From positions 58,346,345-58,410,344 of the forward strand of contig NC_091015.1 in the NCBI RefSeq assembly GCF_041296385.1: a stretch of 64,000 nucleotides of DNA, given 5' to 3'. Both the position numbers and the translations under genes were made by a program. The notes below the pieces were generated by a model, which worked only from the letters and a program-made list of their open reading frames with translations, made no database searches and was not told where the DNA came from. The stretch is from Aphelocoma coerulescens. Taxonomy: Eukaryota; Chordata; Aves; Passeriformes; Corvidae. Shown here piece after piece: positions 47,582 through 59,328 of the stretch; the first letter of the stretch is position 1, and each line of letters opens with the position of its first letter.

Positions 47582-47776
47582 ATGGAGCCTGCCGGCATGG
47601 ATTATTTCTGCGAGCAGGTACAGCAGAAGGACGTGGGCCGCAGGATGCAGGTTGGCCAAGAGCTGCTGGAGTATCTGGGCGACCCGGCGAGGTCCCCCGA
47701 TCTGGAGCAGGACCAGCAGCGCCTTGACAAAGTGATCGACGAATTAACATCGTGGGTCAACTCCAGTAATTTTAAG
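47582..47776 (+). CDS. CLASP2: CLASP2 coding exon 1
   Basis: 195 nt, 65 codons, phase 0, ending SWVNSSNFK with donor AAG|GTAAGG. Start context GAAGATGG is favourable. It encodes the first helices of TOG1. Confidence 0.95.
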
Positions 47777-50700
47777 GTAAGGCTGCTCGGCGGGGCCCGG
47801 TACGGGAAGACCATGATTCATCATGGTAGGGAGGTGCGGAGCCCCGGGTTACTTTTTAATCAGGTAAGACCAGAAACAAAACTACAGCTCCCCGCACAAA
47901 GGGGAATTCCAAAATTTTGGAAGGGTGGTTAATGTTTTATTGTTTCTATTCCTCTGTCCTTAAAGAAGCAGTAATAGAAGTTTTGGTTTTGCCTTTATCG
48001 TTGGCTAGATGGTGTTTTGGCTTGGATTTGAGGGGTTTTTTACGGCACAATGTTAAAAAATCCCCCGGACAACTAAAATACACACTGAGGTTGTGTTTCT
48101 TACTCAGAAACAAGATAGGTGATGATTATTTTCCTTATTTTTCTTTCGCTACCACTCCTATTCCATGGTCTCGGTACTTGGGTGTAATGTTTCATGGGAT
48201 TGCCATCGTTTTCTGCAGGCCGTAAAGAGTGCTGCTTCACCGGATTTGTATCACGTTGTGTGTATTTCAGACGATTTAATGAATAACTGGCTTCTTGGGG
48301 CTCCCACTGTAAGTTTAAAGTTGTTTACATCGTCTTTAGGTGACTTTCCTGTACCTGGGAAGTTATGCGGTATCCTTACAGCGGCCCGATGATGACTCAC
48401 GTTTCGTTTTTCTGTGTGCGTGTGTCTTTTAGACGGAGCCACGGGAGAAGAGCGATCACTCCCTCACACAGTGTAACACTTGCGAGTTGTTCTGACGTCG
48501 GTCAGCCGACAAGGCGATTGACAGCGCAGTTTTAGTGCCAAGGACAGTCGTGTTCGCATTGGCGATTTTTTTAAATTTATTTTTTTAACATTTTTCCCCC
48601 CCGCGGTGCGTGTGCGCGGCGCGGCCGGGCAGGCCCCCGCTGCCGCCGCCGGGGGGCGCTGCCGGGCCGCGCTGCGCGCCCGGGGCTCTCGGCCGGGCCA
48701 GCTCCGCCCTGCCCTCGTAACGTGATCCACTCGCACTTTGGACCTTTAACTCCCTGCGGTGAGCCTATTCTCGCTCTTTTTCTGTTTTCTGAGACACGGG
48801 ACGAGGGCGCAGAGTCGCCTCTAAGGGCAGTGTGTTCCTGAAATTGATGGGTTTTTTCCCCCTCCGTTGACCTTACTCCGCCAGTGTTTGCACGTAGCAA
48901 CTTCTGAGTTTGAGGTGTGAAAATAATAAAGGCTTAACTCCATTTGCACGTATGATTTATTTATTTTGGAAGCATGTTTGTCGGTAAAGGTCAAGTTAGC
49001 TTGAGGAAGTAGCATATGCTGGACAAATACAATTTATTTGCCTTTAGATTCATCATCTGAGGGCAGCTGTTGGTGATAAGATTGATTACTGCGAAATCCA
49101 GACAAGTCTTTAAAAATACTCTTTTGCGTGGAGAGGGATAGGTACTTACCTAACAGGGTAATGTAAAAGTTTCTTCCTGCAGTTATAAATTAACAGAATT
49201 AGGCATTAAGACTGGAAATACAATTTTCAAGATGTATTTTTCATAGTGCAAGAAATTTTGCTTGCTGTTGATGTAAGGTGACAGAACTTAGCTGTTTGGA
49301 CTGTAGGATGAATGAGAACTGTGCTGTGCTCCACAAGCATCAGTCACAGAAAGGAGATCCCCTAGCCCAACCTGCCTGCTGAAGCAGGTTCACCAAGAAC
49401 AGGTTGCGCAGAATCAGAGCCGGGCAGGTTTTGAATATCTCCAGTGGAGACTCCACAACCTCTCTGGGGGAGCCTGTTCAAGTCCTCTGTCACCATCAAA
49501 GTAAAGGAAATTTTTCCCTCATATTCAAATGGAACTGTTGTGTTTCGGTTTGCGCCTGTTGCCCATCGTTACATCTCTGGGTACCACTGAAAAGAGGTGT
49601 GCAGAATGAGAGTATTATAAATTCTAAGAGTTTTGAAGATAACTTGCAAAATCATTATTTTTGTTATGTCTTCTCTGTGTCCACGTACTGGTGGCTCTTT
49701 ATTGTGTTTCAAAGCATGTCACATATGTTAGAGCATGGTGTTAGTCACAGGTTTGATCCCTGTAGAGGCCATCACTTAAGAGCTGGGCTCGATGATCCCT
49801 GTGGGTCCCTTCCAGCTCGGAAGTTTCTGTGATTATATTAATGGCAGCAGCACAAGATTTTGGGCGTTTTGCTCATGATCAGTTCCAGTGTTCTGGCTGT
49901 GGTAGTGACTGCCAGCATGTGCTGCTTTAAAATGAAGATTAATATTCTAGAAAAGTGGCTTGTGTCTTACTTGCGTATTTTGTCTCATGCAAGCACAGAT
50001 ATTTAAATGTTGCATCCTATTTTGTTATTAAACTCAGGCGCTGAACAATAGAAAGTAGTGAATGCCACAGGCTTATCTGATTTTTGATTGCTGAATTATT
50101 TAACATACTGTTGGTCACCCTTTACTGAGGAATGGATATTTAGAGTACTCAAACAATTCTGCTGAAGATCTTACAGGTCTTCAAAGTTCCTGAGTAATGA
50201 ATCCCTCCCAGTTGACGTGACGTGGTCATATCACAAGCAGTGGTAGTGGCTGGAGACTCAGAACTGCTGAGCTAGATGAATTGAAGATACAAGTGGGGAA
50301 TGCTGGAGGAAGTTTTGAGGGAGAGCATTATTTCTGCTCGTGGTGATGGGTATGGATAATAAGGGGATAACTTATGTGACTTGCCCTGATTGTGCCATAT
50401 ATTCCCACTGAAAGCTCAGTTCTTGCAGGCAGTGCACTCTGCTGACCATAGTGAAAGAGGAGATTGCATGATCTGGGAGCTCTGGTCTCAACTCTTAAGC
50501 TGTGCCTGTGAAAACTTTCTGATACGCCGTCCTAGAAAGTTTTTGGCTCATGTAACCAGAAGGGAAACGATCTGGAGGTAGTAGGAGGGTTGGCTTAGCA
50601 GGCTTGATAATGAGTAGGGAAAAAAGAGAATAAGTGTTCAGTAAACAAGTTGGACTCAATGATCTCAAAGGCCTTCTAAACCATTCTATAATTCTCGACG

Positions 50701-53700
50701 TGGGCTAGTTATCAGCAAGGTTGAATTAACTCATCTCAAAAAGATTTTGGCCACATAAAACAGTGCTTTTGCTGTTCTGAAGTTTGCAAGTCTTTATAGT
50801 TATTTAATAAACAACCTGGCAATTCCAAACTGAGAGAGCAGATAGGAAAATTTCTGTGTTCATCTACCTCATTGAAGTGGAAAACACAATTACTGGCTTG
50901 AGTTACTGGTGAATCAAAAAGGTGGGATTAAGAATGTGTTAACTCATCTGCAGGTGGTTCAGAGTTGTAGTGAAAATTGGTTGCAGAACATGGGGAATTA
51001 CCTAGAGAGACATGAATCTATTGTGTTATGAGGACTTCACTTACAATGTCTATGCAGTCAGTGATAAATTGGCTTACAAAGACCCTTGAAAGCCTTGCAG
51101 CATCAAGGAGTACACACAAGATGTGCAGAATTTAAGCATTTGTTTTTTATCTCACTAGAATGAAAGAATTCCTCGCTGTACTGAAAATTGTTTGCTTGGT
51201 GATCTGGTTTATTTCATATCAGTTGGGTCTGATCTCTCTCCTTCTACAATGCAGAGATTTGGGGTTTTGGGTGTCTGTCAGTCTGCATCCCTCCTCCCTC
51301 AACTGTTTGCCCAAGGTCATGAGGAATAGGAGTAGGTTAGTTGAATGCAAAGTATTAAGAATTGAGCGATGGTATTATTCTGCTGGTATTTGTTCTCAAA
51401 CTGAAATATTTAGCAATCTCAGAAAATGGGAACAGTGCTATTGTTTGTGTTTGGACTCAGAGGTGAACTTCAAAGAGTAAATTAATTGCCCATTCTGAGG
51501 GTAGTACTACTGACAGATACTTGCTGGCATTACTGGGTTAGCCTGCATCTTCATCTATGTATACATGAGTTTTATTTAACGTGTCTCTTAGGTCTCTCCC
51601 ATACTCAGTAGTCACTTGAAATAATTACAAGATTATCTAACTGTGCAGTCTGGTGACTCAAACTGTTCCATGTCTCACTCAAGTAATCTCCAAACCTGCT
51701 TTGAACTTCCACTGAAGAGATGCGGGATGAGGAAATACTGCTTTTCATGTAGAGCTTTGCAAATCTACTCTTGGCTGCTAGCATGTTGTGGAGTCTTTTA
51801 AGAACACCAGAATTGAGCAGTTACCCTCATTAAAATTATTTTTTGAGCAATAAAGCCACCTTTTGGTTCTTTAAGCAAATCACACCTAACAGAAGTAACA
51901 AAAACCTATGACCAAAATGATGGTAGTTTCTCAAGGTAATTTTATATGAGAAGAGTAATCAGGAATGTTTGTAACTGCGAGTCACCTTTGGATTTCTCGC
52001 CTTTGTTGTTAATATCTTAGCTTGTTTTATTCCTCAAGTGCAACAGAAAAATAATCAATAATTGCTGGTTTTATGCCAGAGCAGCAGATTGTTTGCCATG
52101 GGAAGAAGAAAATCTGATTTCATTCTATCTCTTTCTGGTAGTGTGGATAAAAACTCTTTCTTTTAGGCAAATCCTTGGAATTATCTCTTATTCTATGCTT
52201 CTTTAAGAGTGAGATTTTTCTGAGCTTTGTTTGTCTCAACACCAAATACCGAAAGATACTAAAATACCAGTAATCTTGCTGTTGCATTTTTGTATTTCCT
52301 TGGTTTGGCAAGTATTTATTTTGGTTTGTCTTTAGTTCGACAAAAGGCCAGCAGGAGGAGCTTTCAGTTTCCAGAATGGAAGATTTAAACTGTAATTTTG
52401 CAAATAGGTAAAGACAAGTGGTTAGGATGCTTGTCTGAAGTACTTGCAAAGAGATGGCAACACTTAAAACTTGGCTGACTGCACGTATGTGTGTGAGGTG
52501 GACGCTACAATTTAAAATTATCTGAACAAAATGGATACTGAGATCTGAAAAAAAGGAGTTGAGAGATAAAACATGTGAGGCTGCACATTTGATTACAAAT
52601 AACTGAATGCACAAATGCAGGATGTGGGGCATGTGATTGAGTAGCAGACCTTAGGAAGAAAATCTGTGGGTTGTTTTGGATCTGAAGTTGAACACAAGCC
52701 AGCATATGCTGCACAAAAGGCAAATGCCATAGTGAGTTGTAGGACTGTAACGTGCAGGACAGAGAAATGGAATAAAAGAGTACCCAGCTTAAACCTTTAT
52801 TTTTCAGTTACTGTGTAGGTCCCGGTATTTCCTTAGTCTTTGTTAGCAAACAATGGTAATTTACATGTCTTTGAAGAAGTGTTTGACTTTGAGCTCTTTG
52901 CTGAATTTTTCCTTCTTCAAGTTTTGTTTGATCTTGGCTGTGTGGGAGCTCCTTTCTTTTTTCTATGTAATGAGAATGTGATTTGACCTGTCCATGTATG
53001 AATCCAGTTTTAGTTTTCAAGCTCAGTGATTTGATTCCTTCTTCAGTAATAGTTACTATTTTTTTCATGTATTTTTTATGTTCCGTTCGAGATACATTAG
53101 GTCAACAATTGAATATTAGCCAAATAATCAAGCAGATCTCCTGAAGACAAGGGACACTTGCAGGAAGTTTTAATTATTTTTATTAAAGCTAATTTTGTCT
53201 GGTCTTTAATTGGGAATGGGGAATGTATAGTCTTAAAGTCTCAGGCATCTCTTCCAGAGGTGGAAATGACAGTTCCCTGTTGTTCTGCAGCTTCAGTTTG
53301 TGTTATCCAGCCTAACTGTACTCACTATTGGAACAGCAGCTCTGCTGCTCATGTGGCCAGGTGTTCTGTTCTCACTGTCGTTCTTGAGGCAATTAACTTT
53401 TTGTCAATGTTGAATTCATTTTCCGGTGTTTCAGCAAGCTGATTTGACTTGTGTTACAGGAGATTTTAGTGCACCAGATCAAATATGCCCATGGGTCAAG
53501 AGGGATAACAGGACCATCATTTTTAGCCTGCAGTTTGATTGACTTGGGTGAGGGTAGAGAGGCTTTCCAAGCACTGTGCAGTGTGTAAGAGGAGAGGTGC
53601 ATCCTTCAGAGCAGAGCTTGCAGCAGTCAGCGCGGGTGAGCTGTGTGATTTTAGTGGCACTTCTGATTCAAACAGTTTCTGTCCCTGGCTGAGGAATGGT

Positions 53701-56700
53701 GCTGGTGTGTCATGCCTGCAGTGCTCTGATCTGAGTGCCTGTGAGGCTGCACAGCCAACAGGCTCAGGGAGGAGATATGTCTGAGAAGATGCCTTCTCTT
53801 GTTCATTTGTTGGGCTGGTTTCCTAAAGTGGGCTGCTGTTCATCTGCATGAATGCTTCTCTTCCCACAGCAGAGGAGCTGGTGCAGAGGTGGGAGTAAGT
53901 AGCAGAGAATGGGGATCACTGTATTTTTGATACAATTTAAATAAGAGGAAATGGGAAAGGAAATAAGAGACCTTGGGCACAAAAAGAATTAAATTCTTTT
54001 GAAAGAACTGAGTCCTAAAATAAAGTGTCTCTTTGTTTTGCACCATCAATGTGCTTAGAAAGGCTTTTGACTGCAATTTTCTTGCTGGAAAAAAAGTTGG
54101 ATTTTTTAAAATTAATTATTTATTCGAAAGAGAAATACCATACATCTCATTGTCTTCCCACTGAACCCTGCTTTTAAAGAGGCTCTGTCTTGAAACTTTT
54201 TCCACTTCAGCACATAAAGTTTTAGCCAAACAATCTCAAAAAGAAAATGGCTTACAATGTAAGGTGTTGCTGCATCATATATTTTTGGGTTTTGCTCGCA
54301 GTCCTTGGAACAGTATCTATGAAAAATTTATGACAACAGATAGGGGAAGAATGTTTAATGCATATGTGATGCAGACTGGAGATGTTCCTGTAACGGATCA
54401 AGCTGGAGGCACTACGCAAATTTTAGAATACTGTGTTGTCCACAGAATACAGAAGTTTGGAGATCACATTTGCAGTCTGAATTCAGTTTGAAGATCATGA
54501 GAGATTTGGAAATAACAGAAGGTTGTAAACATTTTTTTTCAGTGACCATTTTGAGTATTACATTAATGTGTTCTTCAGAATTGGTTAAATGTTTATTAAT
54601 TAATGTGGGCAGATATGATATGAAACTAAAGTTCCCAACTTGGGGAAAGGGCATTAAAACATATTTCCTTTTTTTATTTTTAATAAGCTCTAAAATTTTT
54701 TATGAGAGCACTATGTTTGCTTGTTCTGGCTCCAGTCCAGGAGAGGTCAAGGTAACAGGGACCTCCCAGAATTGTGCCTATTGAGAGGTCCCCTGAAAAA
54801 ACCAAGCCTTTTCAGGGCAGAAATACACTCTTCAGTCTCTGGATAAATATGGGTGATTCATTCAGCAATCCTCTGGGTAGTGTGGTTACTTGAAGTAGGA
54901 TGCTGAAATGCTCCGTGGTTGGCCATCACAGGAGAATTGTGAAGGGAAGGTTGTCACAAGTTTCATAGTCTGTACCCCTTTTGAGACAATGAGGGTTGCA
55001 GCTGATGGGTGGTTTTAACAGTAGCAAAGATTGGATACTTGGGCGACTCTTACCTTGTAGGCCTAAGTAAAGCTGCAAAATGTCATTTTGAAGTCAGGAA
55101 TGTTGCTGTTTTAGATGGAGGTGGCTCTGCATTTGCTAATGAACTTGGACTCCAGTTGTTGAGCTTGAAGATAGATACCAGCAGCTCTGTCTGTCTCCTT
55201 GCAATGTGCAATATATGTTAAAAAGAAAAAAACCAACATACTATTAGTATTGGAAGTGTGTTGTTAGTGCCCTTGAAGGTGAAACAAGCAAGAGAATGGA
55301 AATAATGCTTTCTTGTCAGCTAAAATATCTAAAGTATAGATGATGTGTGTGGTAGCTTCAGCAGCTGGGACTGCAGTTTTGGCTTCTGTCAGCAGAGGCA
55401 GCTGCCCAACTGCTGCTGAGTGGCAGGGAGAATGGAATCTGAAGATGACATGGCTGGGACTGAAGAACCACATGGGTTGAAGAAAAGATCTAGGAAAACG
55501 GAAGCTTCATTCTGCCCATGGGGCCAGGGCACCGTTTTGTATCTCTGCAAGCTTTTGAGTTAAGGGGTGGAAGGGAATATGGGTAGATCTCAGCAAAGTG
55601 GATAGAATTGCAGTGGGAAACAGTAAAGGGAGGAAAAAGTATGGAACAGGGGAGCAGAAGTTTGTCCTGAAAGATGAGTAGAGAGAATTAAGAATGTGAA
55701 ACTTGAAGAAGTGAAGCGCAATATACTGTACGTACATACATGTTTTTGTTTCGTGTTATGCTGCTTGCAGGGTTCTTGAGATGATGAGAAGGTATACCTT
55801 GGGTCTTGGTTGACAACACTTCAAAAAAAAAAAAAAACCTCATGAAGTTTTTGCATATGTCTTGTTCCAGCTCTGCCGCACTGGAACAATGCTTGCTCTT
55901 GCAGGGCGTAGTTGTTTGGCATGCTGTATTCTGTTTGTCAGTAATTGTTAGTGATACCACAGCTGTCCCCATGGTGACAGGACAGCCAATGCCTTAACTT
56001 CATTCTTTGGAGTTCCAGATAGTGACCTCCATAATTCCCCCATTAGAGTCTCATGACTAGTTCACAGATCCCGATCTACAGAATCTGTGTTTCTGTATGG
56101 TTCAGAGATCCTTTGACCAAATCCAAGGATATTTGTATTAATGTCATTTGGCAACTTACACAAGTAGAGATGTTTTCCTGGTCGTGTCCTGCCCCTAGCT
56201 GTCCCCCACAGGGATGGAAAATTACAGAATCACAATGAAAATAACAGTAAGAATGCATGGTTATCCAGGTGTGGTTTGAAGAACAGTATTTCTTTTTCTA
56301 GCAAAAAACTTAGGTGCCTGGAAGTTGTCCACAGAAGAGCAGGGGCAGTGCTGTAAAGTGTGTGCAGAAGGAGAGCTGGAAAAGGAACAAGCTGCAAAGC
56401 AAGAATAGGCTCAATTACTAATTATTGGTTCTATTCATAATCGTATTTTGGTTGGAACATCTTGATTTCACTAAAGAGTCTGGTCTTTTTTTATCAAGAA
56501 CAGATAAAATATTTTTCAGTTGGTTTGGCAGCTTTTTTGTGGTCTGAGAAGTCAAGGATGGTCTTAGCTTGTTAAAGAATAGCAACTAACCAACTCCAGT
56601 TCAAATGAGCCTAAATTTCTTTTCCCCTATGAACTTTAAAAGCACTGTTTAAATGCTTCAAACAATGGTGAGCTGATGAATCAGTCTTGACATACAAAGG

Positions 56701-59328
56701 CTCTTTCTAGACAGCAAGCAAAAGGCTTAATGAATGCAGAGTAAGAAACAAATCCATTGATTTTAATCCCAGAAGGCATTCATCCTTCATTGGAGCTGTT
56801 GGGGAAAGAGCAGTGATGCTGGTGAAAGGTTTTTCTATTGATAGTGGAGGGCCTGTGTTGGTAAATGGTCCCACACAGTGTCTCAGAGCTTGGAACCTCT
56901 TTGTTGCAGGTCTTCTGCAGAACCTCTAAGTTGTGCCTCAACTTATGATTTAAATTTTTTTTTTTTGAATGCTATTTATGTGACCCCATATACATTAAGG
57001 ACTCTTTCCGAAGGGCTGCTTGAATATTGCACAGATGATACCTATGAGGAGATGCTGAAGCTTAGAGCATTGTCTATCAGAACAGAGAAATACTAAAACT
57101 GATTTACAAAACCAGTAGGTGGTAGTTCACTTGCTATCCTCTGTAGTTGTGTGGTTCAGCTGACTTGTTTTGTAATGTGAGATGAAAGCAAATTTTGTAG
57201 CTAGAACCGTTTCCCATTACTTCAACTTGTGGTCACACTTATGTTCTAACTCTCCAGTTATTGTGGCTTTTCATACCTGTTACCTTTTCAAAGTTGCAGA
57301 CCACAGAGGACTTTGCATGAGGTAAAGCTCATGCATGCGTGCTTTATTGTCTTTAAGTTTCTGAGTTGCTGTTCATGGTGGACGTCTTCAAGACAGATTT
57401 TGCAAAGATAATCAAACGTGCAGAGGAGAGAGAGACTTTGTAAAAAGTACCTTTACAGAAGGAAAAGCTCCTGTTTGTGCAAAACACTTGCATGGAAAGG
57501 TAACTTTCTTAAAAGTTGTCAGTGTAAGTCTCAGGTAGGGCTTGTAGTCAGCAAACAGAAGCATGGGAAAACAATGGATCCAGAATGAATTTGTTTCTTT
57601 CAGGCATTGGTTTTTAGATGGAGCTTTTGACTATGGTTTCATATTGCTTGATAATACGGAAAATAACATTAAAGAAAAAACCTTGTGGAAAGCCTCGACA
57701 TTACCATAAAAGCTAATTTACATTTTTTTTTTTGCCTAAGTAAGTTACTAGGTATAGTGTTCTGTTTTCCTAAGCTGTAGGTAGAGTTACTTGTTGGCAA
57801 TATATTAATTTAAGCCAGTGATGCCATCTATTTATATATGCTATTCTGTGTTTTAGTATGTAATAAAATTGTCTCCAGGTAAGGTGTACTAACTGGGAAC
57901 TAAGTTTTATACCTCCTTTTTAAAAGAAGATCTGCTGTACTAATACTGCATTTATTAAAACCAGCTTAATTATGTAGTTGCTTCTCATCCTGAGTTTTAT
58001 GGAGACCTTATTTGTCTAGTTTCCTATGGAAACAAGGCTCATGTGATGCTGTGTGCGTGGGCCATGTGTATCACATGCATATCCACTCAAATTTTTTTTG
58101 GCCTGCTGCCTAGTGTGGACAATTGTGACAGATAGGGATCTCAAGGAAACAGAGGGGTCCAAAAAATACGGTTCCAAATTTTCTGAAAATAAACAGCTAA
58201 TAAGGGAGAGGAATTCTAGCCATGAATTCAAGGGGAAAAATTTGCAGTGCCTGTCTTCCTAGAAAATAAAGAGGAGGAAAAGCTGTAAGGAGCGCCCAAG
58301 CTTGAGAAGGTTGTGCCTTTGGCAAATGGTTGTTCCTTTTGCACCTTCACAGGCAGCAAATTGAGGTAACTACAAGTTGTGAAAATGCAGGTTCTGGTGT
58401 TCCTTATGTATTATAGGAAATACAGAATGAAATCTTGGAACAATATGCAGGATAGTAAGCAGTACAAGAAGTGTCCCAACTTCTTAAAATAATTTGGTCT
58501 AACTGGTAATTGCTGTTTGTGTTTTTGTTTCTATATTAATGGATATTATTGTGTCATCTAGCTTCTGTTTATGGATGGGAAATTCCTCAAAATTCCAGTA
58601 GTATTTTGAATTTCCTTTTTTTCCTGTTTTGGTTTGGGTTTTGTTGTTGTTATGGGTTGGGTTGGTTTTTGTTTTGGTTTTGTTTTTCTTGCTGTTGTTG
58701 TTTTTGTTTGGTTTGAGGGGTTCTCTATTACGTTTTTAATGAGCAAATGAAAAATTAAGCTTCCCTAGCTTAACAAGCAGGTGGACAAATGGTGTAGTCT
58801 GAACCACTAGGGAAAGCAGAATTAGCTTCTCAGTTATTTTCTTTTGGGAGTTTGGAAAATGATGTAATGACCTTAGTGGATGAGCTAAGTGGCCAGATTG
58901 AAGTAAGCTCTTATCTGGAAAACCTTTAAACCATGTCTTTGTTTGGGTTTTGTAGTTGAAAGTACAAAGACATTGGATTTCTAATATTTGTTTTCTTCTG
59001 TTTTAAGACAAGAACTAAAAAAATCTGAACTCCTCTGGTGTATGTAAATAAACTTGATCCATTCCAAACATATTCTGATAACTTTGTCTTAAGAGCTTTG
59101 AAGGAATTACTAGTTCTTCAACTGAAACTTCAATTTACTTTACGATAGTTTTTCAGCATGCTTGCATTTATGTCTAATTTATTTGAAATATATTCTAAAA
59201 TATTCTTTAGTGATCTGGTTTATAATAGCTAATGCTTTTGTTTCAACAGGTATCACTACTGGGATTAGATGTTCTAGGTGCCTTTGTTGACAGACTATCA
59301 GGACGCTTTAAACCTTATATAGGAACTG
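47582..59328 (+). CDS. CLASP2: CLASP2, microtubule plus-end stabilising protein, coding exons 1-2 (rest outside window)
   Basis: Two exons join in frame to 91 residues plus one base: an N-terminus [20 protein letters not shown], ...[10 protein letters not shown], and [20 protein letters not shown]. This is the start of the first TOG (HEAT-repeat) domain of the long (alpha) CLASP form. CLASP2 rather than CLASP1 is supported by the [11 protein letters not shown] signature and by PDCD6IP as divergent neighbour, as in human. Family knowledge: CLASPs bind CLIPs and EBs at plus ends, promote rescue and suppress catastrophe at the cell cortex, Golgi and kinetochores. The start at 47582 has A at -3 and G at +4; a second in-frame ATG is at 47597. 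Shorter CLASP2 isoforms start from downstream first exons that are not in this window. Exon 3 (continuing TOG1) is beyond 64,000. Confidence 0.95.
48490..48760. promoter_or_regulatory. Small CpG cluster in CLASP2 intron 1, possible second promoter or enhancer
   Basis: About 130 bp of dense CpG (48,600-48,730) lies 0.9 kb downstream of exon 1, separated from the main island by AT-rich sequence. Just upstream are a CRE-like TGACGTCG (48493-48500) and the inverted repeat GTCGG-TCAG-CCGAC (48497-48510). Regulatory role is inferred from composition only. Confidence 0.45.
49322..49595 (-). mobile_element. CR1 LINE 3' fragment (minus orientation)
   Basis: Reverse-complement CR1: 'CCTAGCCCAACCTGCCTGC', 'AGGTTTTGAATATCTCCAGT', 'GAGACTCCACAACCTCTCTG', 'AGCCTGTTCAAGTCCTCTG', 'CATCTCTGGGTACCACTGAA'. 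Diverged; boundaries approximate. Confidence 0.88.
49727..49835 (+). mobile_element. tRNA-Ile-derived SINE with CR1 tail (TguSINE1-like), 5'-truncated
   Basis: GTTAGAGCATGGTG and AGGTTTGATCCCTGTAGAGG then CCA match the D-arm to 3' end of a tRNA-Ile, with a B-box-like GGTTTGATCCC. This joins 'CACTTAAGAGCTGGGCTCG' and the CR1 tail 'ATGATCCCTGTGGGTCCCTT', 'TTCTGTGATT'. A tRNA-Ile head plus CR1 tail is the known structure of the passerine TguSINE1 family (from memory). The 5' part of the tRNA head is missing, so this is not a tRNA gene. Confidence 0.75.
50646..50697 (+). mobile_element. CR1 tail fragment
   Basis: About 50 bp: 'AGTTGGACTCAATGATCTCA', 'AAGGCCTTCTAAACC', 'ATTCTATAATTCT'. It could be the end of a longer, decayed CR1 or of another CR1-tailed SINE. 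Confidence 0.75.
52600..52750 (+). mobile_element. Ancient CR1-like ORF2 fragment
   Basis: The segment 'AAGTTGAACACAAGCCAGCA', 'TGCTGCACAAAAGGCAAATG' aligns by eye with the CR1 region encoding KLNMSQQCALAAKKANGIL, and 'AGAAAATCTGTGGGTTGTTT' with the preceding EKDLGVL. Highly diverged with stops in frame. Confidence 0.5.
58615..58725. repeat. T/G-rich low-complexity tract
   Basis: Runs of TTTTGG, TTGTTG and TTTTTG on the plus strand (CA/CCAAAA on the minus strand). Low complexity, no repeat family recognised. Confidence 0.8.
59250..59328 (+). CDS. CLASP2: CLASP2 coding exon 2
   Basis: 79 nt: [20 protein letters not shown] then KPYIGT, plus one base. Acceptor TTTCAACAG, donor ACTG|GTGAGT. Too short to appear as a long open frame; identified by family match and phase. 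Confidence 0.94.

Larger units (their letters stand above)
46300..47830 (+). promoter_or_regulatory. CLASP2: CpG-island promoter and 5' region of CLASP2
   Basis: About 1.5 kb of very GC- and CpG-rich sequence ends at coding exon 1. It contains a palindromic NRF1-type site GGCGCATGCGCC (46464-46475), an Sp1-type GGCGGGGCC (46771-46779) and a KLF-type CCACGCCC just after it, and a CCAT/CCGT microsatellite (46565-46688). No TATA box seen. The transcription start cannot be fixed from sequence. The 495-codon minus-strand frame across it is a GC-driven artefact. Confidence 0.85.
47777..59249 (+). other. CLASP2: CLASP2 intron 1
   Basis: 11.5 kb. It contains a second small CpG cluster (48.49-48.75 kb), three CR1 fragments, one CR1-tailed SINE, and a T/G-rich low-complexity tract (58,615-58,725). 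The stretches 50.7-52.6, 52.8-58.6 and 58.7-59.2 kb hold nothing I recognise; open frames there (for example 170 codons on the minus strand, 52120-52632) lack coding signals. Confidence 0.9.

Noticed and set aside
46263..47750. 495-codon open frame on the minus strand, and several 140-340-codon frames over the CLASP2 island
   Set aside because: They come from stop-poor GC-rich sequence and translate the CCAT/CCGT repeat as DGWM/TDGR strings. There are no domains, and they overlap the real CLASP2 exon 1 in antisense.
49727..49775. Possible tRNA-Ile gene
   Set aside because: The acceptor stem 5' half and most of the D-arm are missing, the anticodon arm is disrupted, and a CR1 tail follows. It is a SINE.
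52120..52632. 170-codon minus-strand frame in CLASP2 intron 1
   Set aside because: AT-rich sequence, no recognisable domain and no splice context; part of its right end overlaps an ancient CR1-like fragment. Likely chance.
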